The position numbers and the translations under genes are program-made. Shown here in pieces: positions 15,298 to 24,543 of a DNA stretch of 34,068 nt. The DNA is from Candidatus Aminicenantota bacterium (GTDB lineage: Bacteria > Acidobacteriota > Aminicenantia > Aminicenantales > UBA4085). Within the stretch, counting starts at the first letter, position 1, and every line of letters begins with the position of its first letter. The notes under the pieces were generated by a model that worked only from the letters and a program-made list of their open reading frames with translations, made no database searches and had not been told where the DNA came from. The stretch lies in the NCBI GenBank assembly GCA_026393895.1, contig JAPKZG010000013.1, forward strand, positions 78,556-112,623, written 5' to 3'.

Positions 15298-16460
15298 TGA
15301 AAATCGCCGTGGTGGTCTCCACGTTCCCCCCCTACCGAGGAGGCATGGGGAATATGGCCCGGTCCTATGCCTTGGGTCTCTCTGGATACGGACATGACGT
15401 CGAAGTCTTCTGCCCGGCCTACCGACACATCGGGGGCGAACCGGCGGCGCCGTATAAGGTTCATCGGTTAAAAGCGTGGGGGAATTTCCGCAACAGCGCT
15501 TTTCTCCCTCAACTGTTCGCCCGGTTGAGCCGCTTCGACGTCGTCAACCTGCATTATCCTTTCTACGGCGGTGCGGAGTCCGTCCTCTTCAACAAAAAAA
15601 TCCGCGGGGCGAAGCAGCCGCTGGTCGTCAATTATCAAATGGATTCCGTCGGAAAAGGATGGGTTGGGGCGGCGATGGCCGGTTACCGGAACCTCTTGCT
15701 TCCTTCCGTCCTGAAAGCGGCGGACAAGGTGATTGTCACATCGCCAGATTACGCGGCCCACTCGGCCGCGGCCCGGACCTTTCGCCGGCACCGCGAAAAA
15801 TTTACGGCCGTCCCCCCGGGCGTGGACACGTCCGTTTTCGCGCCCCGGCCCAAAAGCCCGGAACTTTTGTCCCGGTACGGATTCCGCCCACAAGACCGGG
15901 TCGTTCTTTTTGTCGGAGGCCTCGACCGCGCCCACGCCTTCAAGGGCGTCGATTTTCTCCTCGAAACCTGGGCGGAGGCGAAACCGCGGGAGGCCAAGCT
16001 CCTCGTCGTCGGCCGCGGCGATCTCCGGGAACGATATCTCCGGACGGCGACGGACCGGGGAATCGAGGCGGAGGTCGTTTTCGACGACGGCGTCGGCGAA
16101 AACGGCCTTCCCGCCGTCTATAACCTGGCCGACCTTTTCGTCCTTCCGTCCGTGGACCGGTCCGAAGCGTTCGGTATCGTCCTGATTGAAGCCCTGGCCT
16201 CCGGCCTTCCGGTCCTGGCCTCCAACCTGCCCGGCGTGCGGAGCGTCATCGAGAACGGCCGGAACGGATTCACCTTCGGAGTCAAAGACCGGGCCGATCT
16301 TTCGGCCCGACTGACCCTCTGCCTGGAAGACGAACCGCTTCGCCGGCGGATGGCTTCCGCCGCCCGGGAGATCGCTGTTTCGAAATATGAACAGACGGCC
16401 GTCTGGGCCGAGGTCGAGCGGGTTTTCAAAAGCGCCGCCGCGGGAAGCACGCTCTCATGA
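15297..16460 (+). CDS. Glycosyltransferase family 4 protein
   Basis: A 387-residue GT-B enzyme. The N-terminal domain opens MKIAVVVSTFPPYRGGMGNMA with the glycine-rich acceptor loop. The C-terminal domain contains VVLFVGGLDRAHAFKGVDFLLE, KLLVVGRGDLR, and the nucleotide-sugar site DRSEAFGIVLIEALASGLPV with the E-x7-E pair (EAFGIVLIE). GT4 enzymes transfer hexoses with retention, usually to lipid-linked or phospholipid acceptors at the inner membrane face. ATG 15297 shares its A with the TGA of the radical SAM gene; a GTG three bases earlier is an alternative start. The 3' end overlaps the flippase-like gene by 4 bp. Sugar unknown. Confidence 0.88.
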   Translation: MKIAVVVSTFPPYRGGMGNMARSYALGLSGYGHDVEVFCPAYRHIGGEPAAPYKVHRLKAWGNFRNSAFLPQLFARLSRFDVVNLHYPFYGGAESVLFNKKIRGAKQPLVVNYQMDSVGKGWVGAAMAGYRNLLLPSVLKAADKVIVTSPDYAAHSAAARTFRRHREKFTAVPPGVDTSVFAPRPKSPELLSRYGFRPQDRVVLFVGGLDRAHAFKGVDFLLETWAEAKPREAKLLVVGRGDLRERYLRTATDRGIEAEVVFDDGVGENGLPAVYNLADLFVLPSVDRSEAFGIVLIEALASGLPVLASNLPGVRSVIENGRNGFTFGVKDRADLSARLTLCLEDEPLRRRMASAAREIAVSKYEQTAVWAEVERVFKSAAAGSTLS

Positions 16461-17557
16461 ATACATCCCGGAAACCCGAACGCCTCGCTCTCCGGATTAT
16501 TGCGACGACGGTGATTGGAATCGGGTCCCTATGGATCCTTCATCGGCTCGGATATCTGAATTTGGAACCGGTCGGAAGGGCTTTTCACCTGGGAGGACTT
16601 TGGATCGGCCTCGTCGTCGGAAGCCTACTCAGTCTGCTGGTCGTCGGCGCGGTCCGTTTTCACCGCTTGACGCGCGCCTTCGGGGCCCCGGCCCCGTTCC
16701 GGGACGTTCTAGCCGCCAACTTGATCGGGCAGGCCGTCGGCCAATGGTTGCCCGGATCGCTGGCCATGACCGAAATTCTCCGGTTCGGGGTGATGGCCGG
16801 AAGGACGGAGGAAAAAAGTCCGGACGCCCCGACCGAGGCATCGGGACCGAAGGGCCGTCTCGGCCTGGCCATTCTCGTCGACCGTCTCCTCGGATTGGGC
16901 GTCATGTTCGCCGTCGGCGGCCTGGCCGGCGTATTCCTTCTCGCCCGGAACAAAATCGACGGGGGATTCGTCATCGCCGTCCTGTTCCTCTCGGCGATAT
17001 CATTGATCCTGGGCCTGATCGCGTTGGCGGCGCCTTTTCGGCCGAACCGCCGTCTCCAACGTCTGGCCGGCCGGGCGGCCGGAATGACTCCGGCCGCGGC
17101 TTGCGGAAACGAAATCGCGCCGGCCCCGTCACAGCCTATCCTCCGCCGCGCCGCCTGGGAAATTTTCCGGCTCCTGGAAACGCTGAAGGAATTCCGGGCC
17201 CGGGAAAGCCGCGGTACCGCACTTCTTCTCCTCAGCCTCGCTGCCGCGGTCTTGAATCCCCTCACTTTGTATTTCGCCGCTCAAGCGGCGGATTTTCCCC
17301 TTTCGTTTCCGATCATTCTCGCTGCGGTGCCGCTGACGACGGCCGCGGTTCTTCTCCCCACCGGGATCGCCGGATTCGGCGGGCCGCAACTTTTAGCGGC
17401 CGGGGTCTTTCGTCTTCTCGGAGCCGATCCGGGAACGGCGGTCGCCGCCTGCCTGCTTCAAAACACCATCGTTCTGGCCGTTCAGACATTAGGCGGCGCC
17501 GTCGGGTGGGCCTTGTTGTCCAAACGCCCGTCTTTCAGGCTTGGGAGGTTGAAATGA
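16457..17557 (+). CDS. Flippase-like / LPG synthase TM-family membrane protein
   Basis: A 366-residue membrane protein with about eight hydrophobic segments. It has the layout of the lysylphosphatidylglycerol-synthase TM region / AglD-like flippase family: an N-terminal helix, then the conserved stretch RFHRLTRAFGAPAPFRDVL followed by NLIGQAVGQWLPGSLAMTE, a charged loop, ILVDRLLGLGVMF, and near the C-terminus LPTGIAGFGGPQLLAAGVF and AACLLQNTIVLAVQT. Family members are placed in glycolipid or polyprenyl-sugar synthesis or translocation. Overlaps of 4 bp on both sides (16457-16460 and 17554-17557) point to coupled translation with the two flanking glycosyltransferases. A lipid-flipping role is inferred from family and context only. 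Confidence 0.78.
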   Translation: MNTSRKPERLALRIIATTVIGIGSLWILHRLGYLNLEPVGRAFHLGGLWIGLVVGSLLSLLVVGAVRFHRLTRAFGAPAPFRDVLAANLIGQAVGQWLPGSLAMTEILRFGVMAGRTEEKSPDAPTEASGPKGRLGLAILVDRLLGLGVMFAVGGLAGVFLLARNKIDGGFVIAVLFLSAISLILGLIALAAPFRPNRRLQRLAGRAAGMTPAAACGNEIAPAPSQPILRRAAWEIFRLLETLKEFRARESRGTALLLLSLAAAVLNPLTLYFAAQAADFPLSFPIILAAVPLTTAAVLLPTGIAGFGGPQLLAAGVFRLLGADPGTAVAACLLQNTIVLAVQTLGGAVGWALLSKRPSFRLGRLK

Positions 17558-18540
17558 ATTCGCCTATGCTTCTTTCCATCGTCGTTCCCATCTATTCCGA
17601 GGAAAAGGTCATCCCCGAGTTTTACCGGCGGACAAAAAATGTGCTCGCCGAGCTCGGAAACCGCTTCGACCATGAAATCCTGTTCATCGACGACGGGAGC
17701 CGGGACGGTTCCGCGGTCCTGCTTAAGGAATTGAGTGGACATGATCCCCAGGTCAAGGTCGTCTCCTTTTCCCGGAACTTCGGCCACCAATTCGCCATCA
17801 CCGCCGGCCTGGATTACGCCCGGGGAGATGTCCTGGTCATCATCGACGGCGACCTGCAGGACCCGCCGGAAGTCATCCCGGAGATGCTCCACAAATGGGA
17901 GGAGGGCAACAAGGTCGTCTTCGGAATCCGGGAAAAGCGGCGGGGCGAAAACCCGTTCAAGCTCATAACGGCCAAGGTGTTCTACCGCTTGATCCGGATT
18001 CTCAGCGACATCCGCATCCCCATGGACGCCGGCGATTTCCGTCTCCTCGACCGACGGGTGGTCGAAACGCTCCGGACCCTCCGCGAGGAAAACCGCTATC
18101 TCCGGGGGCTCGTGAGCTGGGCCGGATTCGCCCAGGTCGGAATTCCCTACCAGCGGGATCGGCGGTACGCGGGAAAAACGAAATTCACGCTCAAAAAAAT
18201 GATCCGGTTCGCCTTCGACGGGATCCTGAGCTTTTCGGACAAACCCCTGAAAATATCCGCTTATCTCGGCTTCCTGATCACCCTGGTTTCGTTCGTCATG
18301 GCCCTGAGGGTGTTGATCGGAAAGATCCGCCATCCCGATATGCTCGTTTCCGGGTGGACATCCCTGATCCTGGCCGTTCTTTTCATCGGCGGCATCCAGA
18401 TGATCTCGTTGGGAATTCTCGGACTTTATCTCGGCCGTCAATACCGGGAGGTCAAAAAGCGGCCGTTGTACGTCGTCGCCGAAACGACCGGTTTCGACGA
18501 CGCTTCGGGCGGGGAAAAACCGGAAAGCGTCGACCCTTAG
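17554..18540 (+). CDS. GtrB-like polyprenyl-phosphate glycosyltransferase (GT2)
   Basis: A 328-residue GT2 enzyme with two C-terminal membrane helices (about 245-268 and 278-303). It transfers a sugar from a nucleotide to undecaprenyl phosphate at the inner membrane face. Motifs are LSIVVPIYSEEKVIPEFY, ILFIDDGSRDGS, SFSRNFGHQFAITAGLDYA, the metal-binding IIDGDLQDPPEVI, MDAGDFRLLDRRVV, and RYAGKTKFTLKKM before the helices. This matches the GtrB/DPM1-like family. GGGAGG at 17543-17548 precedes ATG 17554, which overlaps the preceding stop (ATGA). The frame is open much further upstream, but that part is a shadow of the flippase-like gene. It probably supplies the lipid-linked sugar used by the membrane glycosyltransferases nearby. 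Confidence 0.9.
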   Translation: MNSPMLLSIVVPIYSEEKVIPEFYRRTKNVLAELGNRFDHEILFIDDGSRDGSAVLLKELSGHDPQVKVVSFSRNFGHQFAITAGLDYARGDVLVIIDGDLQDPPEVIPEMLHKWEEGNKVVFGIREKRRGENPFKLITAKVFYRLIRILSDIRIPMDAGDFRLLDRRVVETLRTLREENRYLRGLVSWAGFAQVGIPYQRDRRYAGKTKFTLKKMIRFAFDGILSFSDKPLKISAYLGFLITLVSFVMALRVLIGKIRHPDMLVSGWTSLILAVLFIGGIQMISLGILGLYLGRQYREVKKRPLYVVAETTGFDDASGGEKPESVDP

Positions 18541-18612
18541 GGCACACCCCCTTCCCTTGTCTTCCCCGGGGCCCTATGCTATCGTTTTAGAGTAGAGAGC
18601 CGGATTTTCCTT

Positions 18613-19503
18613 ATGAAAAAACGCGTCTTTTTTTTCTTTGTTTTAACCGCGGTGCTTTTCCCGCCCGCACCGGCGGACGCCCAGAACCGGATTCTGGACG
18701 TCCCCTATGTCCCGACCAAATTCCCGGTCGTCGACGAAATGCTGAACATGGCCGGCGTCGGGAAAAACGATGTGCTTTACGATCTGGGATGCGGGGACGG
18801 GCGGATCGTGATCGGAGCGGCCCAAAAATACGGCGCGCGGGGGGTCGGCATCGACCTCGATCCCGAGCGCATCCGGGAAAGCGAAGCCAACGCCTCAAGC
18901 GCCGGCGTTTCCGACCGGGTCAAATTCTACACGGGCGATCTTTTTAAAGCCGACATCCGCGAAGCGACGGTCGTCTCGCTCTACCTGCTGACGACGATCA
19001 ATCTCAGACTCCGGCCGCGCCTTCTCCGGGAGCTGCGTCCGGGAGCCCGGGTCGTTTCCCATAATTTCGCCATGGACAATTGGAAACCGGACGCCTCCTC
19101 GGAAGTGGACGTGGACGGCATCCGCCACGACGTATATTTGTGGGTGATTCCGGTCAACGCCAGCGGCACCTGGTCCTGGACGATAAAACTCAAAGAAAAA
19201 ACGGCCGCCGTTCGAGCGGAACTGGTTCAGAAATATCAATACGCGACGGGAACCGTGAAAATCGACGGGGCCGAAGCGGCCATCCAGGATGCGAAAGTCC
19301 AGGGCGACGTCGTCCGATTCACGTTCGAGGCATCCGTCGAGGGCAAACCCAGGACCTTCGCTTGCGAAGGGAAGCTCATCGGCCATTCCATCAACGGAAC
19401 CATCCGGTCGGGCGTCGAAGGGGAAACCAAGGCGTGGACGTGGAAGGCTTACCGGAATCCGACCACCGAAAAGCCGATCGATGAACCGCTGGACGTGACT
19501 TAA
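18613..19503 (+). CDS. Methyltransferase-domain protein with N-terminal signal peptide
   Basis: A 296-residue protein. Residues 1-23 form a good Sec signal (MKKRVFFFFVLTAVLFPPAP then ADA-Q). A class I methyltransferase domain follows, with intact motif I YDLGCGDGRIVIGAA (about 56-70), the acidic GIDLDPER, FYTGDLFKADI and LRELRPGARVVSHNF. A C-terminal beta-rich domain (about 200-296) has two similar segments, GTVKIDGAEAAIQDAKVQGD and the GKLIGHSINGTIRSG region. Export of a SAM-dependent enzyme is puzzling, because SAM is not known to be available outside the cytoplasm. The N-terminal helix might instead act as a membrane anchor. A weak promoter (TTGTCT-N17-TATCGT, 18557-18585) precedes it. The stop overlaps the convergent mgtC-like gene stop by 4 bp. 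Confidence 0.75.
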   Translation: MKKRVFFFFVLTAVLFPPAPADAQNRILDVPYVPTKFPVVDEMLNMAGVGKNDVLYDLGCGDGRIVIGAAQKYGARGVGIDLDPERIRESEANASSAGVSDRVKFYTGDLFKADIREATVVSLYLLTTINLRLRPRLLRELRPGARVVSHNFAMDNWKPDASSEVDVDGIRHDVYLWVIPVNASGTWSWTIKLKEKTAAVRAELVQKYQYATGTVKIDGAEAAIQDAKVQGDVVRFTFEASVEGKPRTFACEGKLIGHSINGTIRSGVEGETKAWTWKAYRNPTTEKPIDEPLDVT

Positions 19504-20138
19504 TCGACCCGGATTTCGACGATCTCCCCCAGCCGGGCGATTTTTTCGCGAAACGCCCGGGCCCGGGCCAGCCGCTCCACCAGGATGAAGGTGAGCACGG
19601 CCGCGCCGTTCTCTTTTCGAAAGGAAATCTCGTCGAGCTTGATCCGCGAGGCGGCCGCGGTCCGGCGCAAATCGTCCACGGCCTCGATCCCCGCGACCCG
19701 GACGTGATAGTGGAGGGCGGACCGGTGCGGAATCAGCCGTTCGATCAGGGGAAAGGCCACGAGCGTGATCACGAGAATGATCGTGTAAATCGCCGCGATC
19801 GCGTAATAACCCGCCCCGACGACCAGGCCGAGGCCGGCCACGGCCCACAGGGTGGAGGCCGTCGTCAATCCGTGGACGTGGCCGTGCGCCTGAATGATCG
19901 TCCCCGCGCCGATGAAACCCATCCCGGTGATCACGCCGGCGGCGATGCGCAGGGAATCGGCCGCTCCGACTGGCACCCCGCCAATCATGATCCCGGATAA
20001 GGCCATCATCATCGTCGAGCCGGCGCAGATGAGAATATTCGTCCGAAGGCCGGCCGGTTTTTGGCTGAATTCCCGTTCCAACCCGATGATTCCGCCCAAA
20101 ACAACGGCCAGGACGAGTTTCACGACGACGTCGAGCAT
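19500..20138 (-). CDS. MgtC/SapB-family membrane protein
   Basis: A 212-residue protein with five hydrophobic segments in the first 135 residues, followed by a small cytoplasmic C-terminal domain of ACT-like size. The family signature is clear: GGIIGLEREFSQKPAGLRTN, then GSTMMMALSG, AAGVITGMGFIGAGTI and HGLTTASTLWAVAGLGL. MgtC proteins help bacteria survive low magnesium and affect membrane ATPase function in some pathogens; in free-living bacteria the role is less clear. ATG 20138 is chosen because AAAGGAG lies just upstream; a further in-frame ATG at 20159 has no such site. It is divergent from the HtrA-type gene. Confidence 0.9.
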   Translation of the reverse strand: MLDVVVKLVLAVVLGGIIGLEREFSQKPAGLRTNILICAGSTMMMALSGIMIGGVPVGAADSLRIAAGVITGMGFIGAGTIIQAHGHVHGLTTASTLWAVAGLGLVVGAGYYAIAAIYTIILVITLVAFPLIERLIPHRSALHYHVRVAGIEAVDDLRRTAAASRIKLDEISFRKENGAAVLTFILVERLARARAFREKIARLGEIVEIRVD

Positions 20139-20206
20139 GACGGCTCCTTTATGCGCCAATCATTCCCTTGGCCGGGCCGATGACGGGAGCGGCCCGAAGC
20201 GGTTTC

Positions 20207-20235
20207 ATCCTGCCACACGGTCTAAATTCTGTCAA
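20207..20235 (-). promoter_or_regulatory. Putative promoter of the MgtC-like gene
   Basis: Minus strand: perfect TTGACA (20230-20235), 17 nt, CAGGAT (20207-20212). The leader is about 60 nt and ends in the AAAGGAG ribosome site. Confidence 0.4.
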
Positions 20236-20283
20236 ACCAAAACAGGCCGGGCCAACCTTTTTCCTTCTCCCGCCGTCAGGTGA

Positions 20284-20289
20284 TATAAT
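20284..20289 (+). promoter_or_regulatory. Candidate -10 element for the HtrA-type gene
   Basis: A perfect TATAAT ends 22 nt before the ATG at 20312. No good -35 is visible 16-18 nt upstream (TTCCTT at best), so an activator or an extended -10 may be involved. The leader carries CGGAGAAGACA. Confidence 0.4.
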
Positions 20290-20311
20290 TAACTTCTTGA
20301 CGGAGAAGACA

Positions 20312-21370
20312 ATGAATCATTCAAAAATCAAGCGGATGATCGGAACGGCGGCGGCCCTCCTCATTCTCTGTGCCGCGCCCGCCCTCCGCTCCCAGCAGGC
20401 CCAACTCACCGAAGACGAACGGAACACGATCGACGTCGTCAAGAAATCGCGGAATTCCGTCGTGTTCATCACCAACATCCAGCTTGTCCGGGACTTTTTT
20501 TACGGAGCCGAGGAGAAAATGCCCCGCGGCTCCGGATCCGGCTTCGTCTGGGATGAGCGGGGTCACATCGTGACGAACTACCACGTCATCGAAGACGGCG
20601 TGGAGTTTCAGGTGACGCTGCCCGACCAGCAGCAGCGCCAAGCCAAACTCGTCGGCAAGGACGAATCCAAGGACATCGCCGTCCTCAAACTCGACGGCAA
20701 CGTTTCCGGCCTCTCGGCCGTCACGCCCGGCACGTCCCGAGACCTCGTGGTCGGACAGAAAACCGTCGCCATCGGCAACCCGTTCGGTTTCGATACCACC
20801 GTCACGAAGGGAATCGTCAGCGCCCTGGGACGCAAAATCACCGGCGTCGGCGGCGTCTCCATCCGGGACATGATCCAGACCGACGCGTCGATTAATCCCG
20901 GCAACTCCGGCGGGCCGCTGCTCGATTCCTCCGGCCGGCTCATCGGGATGAACACACTCATCGTTTCGCCGTCGGGCACCTCCAGCGGCGTCGGGTTCGC
21001 CGTCCCCGTCGACACCATCGCCAAGGTCGTCCCCGAATTGATCGTCTACGGCCGGGTCGTGCGCCCCGGTCTCGGCGTGTCGTTTCTCGACGACGCTTAC
21101 GCCCGCCGGGCCGGCTTCGAAGGCGTCGTCCTTCTCGAAGTTCCGGCCGGCACTCCGGCTTATGAGGCCGGGCTCCGCGGCCTGAGCCAGGACCGCTTCG
21201 GCCGACGCTTCATCAACGACGTCATCACCGCCGTCGACCGGACGCCGATCAAATCCTACGACGACCTGTTCAGCATCCTGGAAAACCACAAGATCGGCGA
21301 CGTCGTGACCCTGACCGTCGAGCGCGACGAGAAGGTCCGGCCGGTCCGCTTCACTCTCGTTCGCGATTGA
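20312..21370 (+). CDS. HtrA/DegP-type serine protease (S1C) with one PDZ domain
   Basis: An exported protein-quality-control protease of 352 residues. Residues 1-25 form a signal peptide (KRMIGTAAALLILCAAPALRS). The trypsin-like domain has an intact triad: His91 in NYHVIE, Asp121 in DIAVLKL and Ser199 in GNSGGPLLD. A single PDZ domain follows (about 245-350), with RPGLGVSFLDD and [11 protein letters not shown] at its edges. One PDZ and a cleavable signal resemble the DegS/HtrA-like short types, acting in the periplasm. ATG 20312 follows CGGAGAAGACA. The 3' end overlaps argH by 20 bp on the other strand. Substrates are unknown. Confidence 0.92.
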   Translation: MNHSKIKRMIGTAAALLILCAAPALRSQQAQLTEDERNTIDVVKKSRNSVVFITNIQLVRDFFYGAEEKMPRGSGSGFVWDERGHIVTNYHVIEDGVEFQVTLPDQQQRQAKLVGKDESKDIAVLKLDGNVSGLSAVTPGTSRDLVVGQKTVAIGNPFGFDTTVTKGIVSALGRKITGVGGVSIRDMIQTDASINPGNSGGPLLDSSGRLIGMNTLIVSPSGTSSGVGFAVPVDTIAKVVPELIVYGRVVRPGLGVSFLDDAYARRAGFEGVVLLEVPAGTPAYEAGLRGLSQDRFGRRFINDVITAVDRTPIKSYDDLFSILENHKIGDVVTLTVERDEKVRPVRFTLVRD

Positions 21371-22703
21371 GGGCCGCCCGGACCTCGTCCGGATGGGTCG
21401 AGCCGGAGGTTTTCTTCCGTTCGATCGAACGCCGGACCGAGAAGACCGCGCGCGCGTCCTCGCCGAATCCCGGATAAAGCTTTTGCAGCTCGGCGAGCGA
21501 CAGTTCGTCGCAGGATTTTCCCTGGGATTCCGCGTAGGCGACGACGGCCCCGGCCACGCCGTGGGCCTCCCGGAAGGGCAGCCCTTTCTCCGTCAAATAG
21601 TCGGCCAGGTCTGTGGCGAGCAACGACGCGTCCGGTTTCGCCGCCGGTCCGTCGGCCCGCGGCCGGATGAAACCGAGCGCCGCCCCGAACACCCGAAGGA
21701 CGCGGCCCGCCTCCTCGATCCCTTCGCGAAGCGGACGCTTGTCCGTTTGGAGATCCTTGTTGTACGTCGAAGGCAGGCCCTTGAGCGTCGTCATCAGACC
21801 GATCAGCCGTCCGACGGCGGCGCCGGACGAAGCCCGGACAAGCTCGAAAATATCAGGGTTTTTTTTCTGCGGCATCAGACTCGAGGACGTCGCCAGGCGA
21901 TCATCCAGGGCGATCAGCCCGAACTCGCGGGTCGCGAAAATCACGAAATCCTCGGCGAAGCGGCCCAGGTCGAGATGGAGAACCGCCAGGGCGTAAAGAA
22001 CGTCAAGGATGTACGTCCTGTCCGAAACGGCATCCATCGAATTCGACGTGGGTTCGGCGAAACCGAGATCCTCAGCTAAGGTCCGGCGGTCGAGGGGAAT
22101 CGTGGAACCGGCGATCGCGCCGGATCCCAAAGGACACGCGTCAAGCCGGTGGAGGGTTTCCGCCAGACGTGACTGGGCCCGTTCGAGGGGGCCGAGAAGC
22201 GAAAGGACGTAATGGGCGAAAAGCACGTATTGTCCCGGCTGAAGATGGGTATAACCGGGAATGATCGCGTCCGGATGGGCCCCGGCCAGGGCGACGGCCG
22301 CGGCCCGGACCTGCCCGATCGCCGCGACGATTTTGGGGATTTCGGCTTTGAGATAAAGTTTCTCGTCCGCGACCACCTGTTCGTTCCGGCTTCGGCCGGT
22401 ATGAAGTTTGCGCCCCGCGTCGCCGATCTCCTCGGTCAGGAGCAATTCCACGGCCGAATGGATGTCCTCGAACCGGCAGAGGTCCTCACCGAAGGCGATC
22501 CTTCGCCGGACGCGCTCGAGCCCGACCAGAATCAGGTCGAGTTCGGCCGCCGTCAGGACGGACGCCCGGGCCAGCGCCCGGGCGTAGGCCGCGGAAGCCG
22601 TTGCCTCCGCGTCCGCCAAAAACCGGTCTTCGACGATCGAGGCGTTGAACGCCTGAAACAGGGGATCCCGGGGCCCGGCCAGTCTCCGCGACCAGACGTT
22701 CAT
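21351..22703 (-). CDS. argH: Argininosuccinate lyase
   Basis: Splits argininosuccinate into arginine and fumarate, the last step of arginine synthesis; a cytosolic tetramer of the fumarase/aspartase superfamily. The 450-residue length is normal. Signatures are [14 protein letters not shown] (about 101-114), the THLQPGQ segment (about 152) with the catalytic His, [29 protein letters not shown], and the [14 protein letters not shown] family motif near 275. The start ATG 22703 overlaps the argG stop by 4 bp, so argG and argH are translationally coupled. The 3' end overlaps the HtrA-type gene. Confidence 0.95.
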   Translation of the reverse strand: MNVWSRRLAGPRDPLFQAFNASIVEDRFLADAEATASAAYARALARASVLTAAELDLILVGLERVRRRIAFGEDLCRFEDIHSAVELLLTEEIGDAGRKLHTGRSRNEQVVADEKLYLKAEIPKIVAAIGQVRAAAVALAGAHPDAIIPGYTHLQPGQYVLFAHYVLSLLGPLERAQSRLAETLHRLDACPLGSGAIAGSTIPLDRRTLAEDLGFAEPTSNSMDAVSDRTYILDVLYALAVLHLDLGRFAEDFVIFATREFGLIALDDRLATSSSLMPQKKNPDIFELVRASSGAAVGRLIGLMTTLKGLPSTYNKDLQTDKRPLREGIEEAGRVLRVFGAALGFIRPRADGPAAKPDASLLATDLADYLTEKGLPFREAHGVAGAVVAYAESQGKSCDELSLAELQKLYPGFGEDARAVFSVRRSIERKKTSGSTHPDEVRAALNRERE

Positions 22704-23956
22704 TTGCCGTTCCTCAAAAAATCGGTAACTTTTCTCCCCTGCTTGGCGGTGATCACGTGGTGGGCTTTCAAGCGGATGGCGTTGATGGCGATAAATCCCT
22801 TGGAATCGGTCTGGTCGAATCCGCCCTCGATGTCCATGCTGGAAAGATCCCGGTCGTAGAGCGAGCTCGGAGATTCGCGGCCCAGGATCGAGACGTTGCC
22901 CTTGTAGAGCGACAGGAGAACGGTCCCGTCGACGATTTCCTGGCTTTTATTGATCGCGGCCATGAGAAAATCCATTTCGGGAGAAAACCAGAAGCCGTTG
23001 TAGACATATTCGGCGAACCTCGGGGTGAGCGTGTCGCGGAGCCGCATGACCTCGCGGTCCATGGCCACTCCCTCGATATCCTTGTGGGCGGCCAGTAGGA
23101 TGGTCAATCCGGGAGTTTCATAAACGCCGCGGCTTTTGATCCCGACGAACCGGTTTTCGACCATGTCCACACGGCCGATCCCGTTGGCCGCGCCGACCTC
23201 GTTCAGGTATTGGAACAACTCCAGGGAGGTGTTTTTCACGACCTGATGGGTGAGGTCGGCCACTTCCACGGGAACGCCGTCCTTGAACCGGATGCGGAGG
23301 ACGGTTTGCTTGTCGGGCGCCGCCTGCGGATGGACCGTCCAGCTGTAGACGTTCTCCTCGGCCGGGGCGGCCGGGTTTTCGAGAATTCCGGATTCGTGGC
23401 TGATATGGATCAGGTTGGCGTCCTCGCTATATGGTTTGCTCTTGGAAGCCTTGACCTCGATCCCGTGCTTTTCGGCATAATGAAAGAGGTCGGGGCGGCC
23501 CTTGAACTCGGCCAGGAATTCCGGGTCCTTCCAGGGGGAAAAGACGCGGAGCGACGGATTGAGCGCGGCGTAGCCCAGCTCGAAACGAACCTGGTCGTTG
23601 CCCTTGCCCGTGGCGCCGTGGGCGACGATTTTGGCACCCGAGGCATGGGCGGCCGCGACCTGGGCCTTGGCGATCAGCGGGCGGGCCAGCGACGTCCCCA
23701 GGAGATAGCGGCCCTCGTACACGGCGTTGGCCTTGACGGCGGCAAAGACGTAATCGATGACCAGTTCCTCCTTGAGGTCGGCGACGACGGCGGCAGAGGC
23801 GCCCGTGGCCAGCGCTTTCTTTTTGATCGCCTCGAAATCTTCGGCCTGGCCGACGTCGCCGATGAAGGCAATCACGTCATGGCCCTTTTCGACCAGCCAC
23901 TTGAGAATGACGGAGGTGTCAAGCCCTCCCGAATACGCTAAAACAATTTTCGACAT
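22700..23956 (-). CDS. argG: Argininosuccinate synthase
   Basis: Condenses citrulline and aspartate using ATP. The 418-residue protein begins [19 protein letters not shown], the PP-loop ATP-binding SGGLDTS motif of N-type ATP pyrophosphatases. Other family segments are [35 protein letters not shown] (citrulline/aspartate site) and [21 protein letters not shown] precedes ATG 23956. It lies 71 bp downstream of argR and is coupled to argH. I infer an argR-argG-argH unit repressed by ArgR. The earlier arginine genes (argB, C, D, F, J) are not here. Confidence 0.95.
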   Translation of the reverse strand: MSKIVLAYSGGLDTSVILKWLVEKGHDVIAFIGDVGQAEDFEAIKKKALATGASAAVVADLKEELVIDYVFAAVKANAVYEGRYLLGTSLARPLIAKAQVAAAHASGAKIVAHGATGKGNDQVRFELGYAALNPSLRVFSPWKDPEFLAEFKGRPDLFHYAEKHGIEVKASKSKPYSEDANLIHISHESGILENPAAPAEENVYSWTVHPQAAPDKQTVLRIRFKDGVPVEVADLTHQVVKNTSLELFQYLNEVGAANGIGRVDMVENRFVGIKSRGVYETPGLTILLAAHKDIEGVAMDREVMRLRDTLTPRFAEYVYNGFWFSPEMDFLMAAINKSQEIVDGTVLLSLYKGNVSILGRESPSSLYDRDLSSMDIEGGFDQTDSKGFIAINAIRLKAHHVITAKQGRKVTDFLRNGK

Positions 23957-24027
23957 GATGTTCTCCTTGGGTGATGAATGAGTTTCGATTCCGGCCTCGG
24001 CGGCCGAAGGATGCGGGTATCGAACGA

Positions 24028-24504
24028 TTATGAGCCCCGGAGCAAGGCTCGGAACTCCCGGGCGAGGGCAATCCGCCGGGCGTCCGTATCCACGACGATG
24101 AGGACCGTGTCGTCGCCGGCGACCGTACCCAGGATTTCCGGCCGGTTGAGCGAATCGAGAAGCGAAGCGACGCCGTTGGCGTTGCCCGGGTGTGTCTTGA
24201 TCAAAACCATATGGGCGGTGTCTGTCACCCCGATGACAAAATTCCGGAACATCACGGCCAGGCTTCGCTCGACCGCTGCCGGCGGCCGCGTGCCGGACGG
24301 ACCCGCGGTGTAGGCGTAATCACCGCCTTCGATCCGGGCCTTAGCCAGGCCCAACTCCCGGAGGTCCCGGGAAATCGTCGCCTGGGTCACCCGGATTCCC
24401 CGCTTCCGGAGGGCGAGGTCCACGCCCTTCTGGTCGGCGGCCGGATGCTCCTCGAGGACGTCGCGGATCGCCGCCTGCCTGACACGTTTAGAATAATTAT
24501 ACAT
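24028..24504 (-). CDS. argR: Arginine repressor
   Basis: A 158-residue transcription factor that senses arginine and represses arginine synthesis genes. The N-terminal winged helix (about 1-70) contains [20 protein letters not shown] and the recognition element [17 protein letters not shown]. The C-terminal hexamerisation and arginine-binding domain contains [20 protein letters not shown] and the [14 protein letters not shown] motif that binds arginine. ATG 24504 is used because the family N-terminus starts here. The frame is open upstream, but that part is promoter and a poly-A tract. No Shine-Dalgarno precedes it; the predicted transcript start is 4-6 nt away. A palindrome overlaps the start codon, suggesting autorepression. 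Confidence 0.93.
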   Translation of the reverse strand: MYNYSKRVRQAAIRDVLEEHPAADQKGVDLALRKRGIRVTQATISRDLRELGLAKARIEGGDYAYTAGPSGTRPPAAVERSLAVMFRNFVIGVTDTAHMVLIKTHPGNANGVASLLDSLNRPEILGTVAGDDTVLIVVDTDARRIALAREFRALLRGS

Positions 24505-24516
24505 AATATATGTATA
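24498..24516 (-). promoter_or_regulatory. Palindromic candidate ArgR operator over the argR start
   Basis: TATACATA (24498-24505) and TATGTATA (24509-24516) are perfect 8-bp inverted arms around a 3-bp centre. It is AT-rich, like known ARG boxes, and spans the start codon, the predicted transcript start and the edge of the -10. Its sequence differs from the Escherichia and Bacillus consensus, so assignment is by position and symmetry. Confidence 0.5.
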
Positions 24517-24543
24517 AATATACTTTCTCTTCGGTCTTGTCAA
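24517..24543 (-). promoter_or_regulatory. Promoter of argR, near-leaderless
   Basis: Minus strand: perfect TTGACA (24538-24543), with a -10 of TATATT (24517-24522, spacer 15) or TATTTA (24515-24520, spacer 17). Either puts the transcript start 4-6 nt before ATG 24504. A run of 15 T (24548-24562 plus strand) lies just upstream of the -35. Confidence 0.5.
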
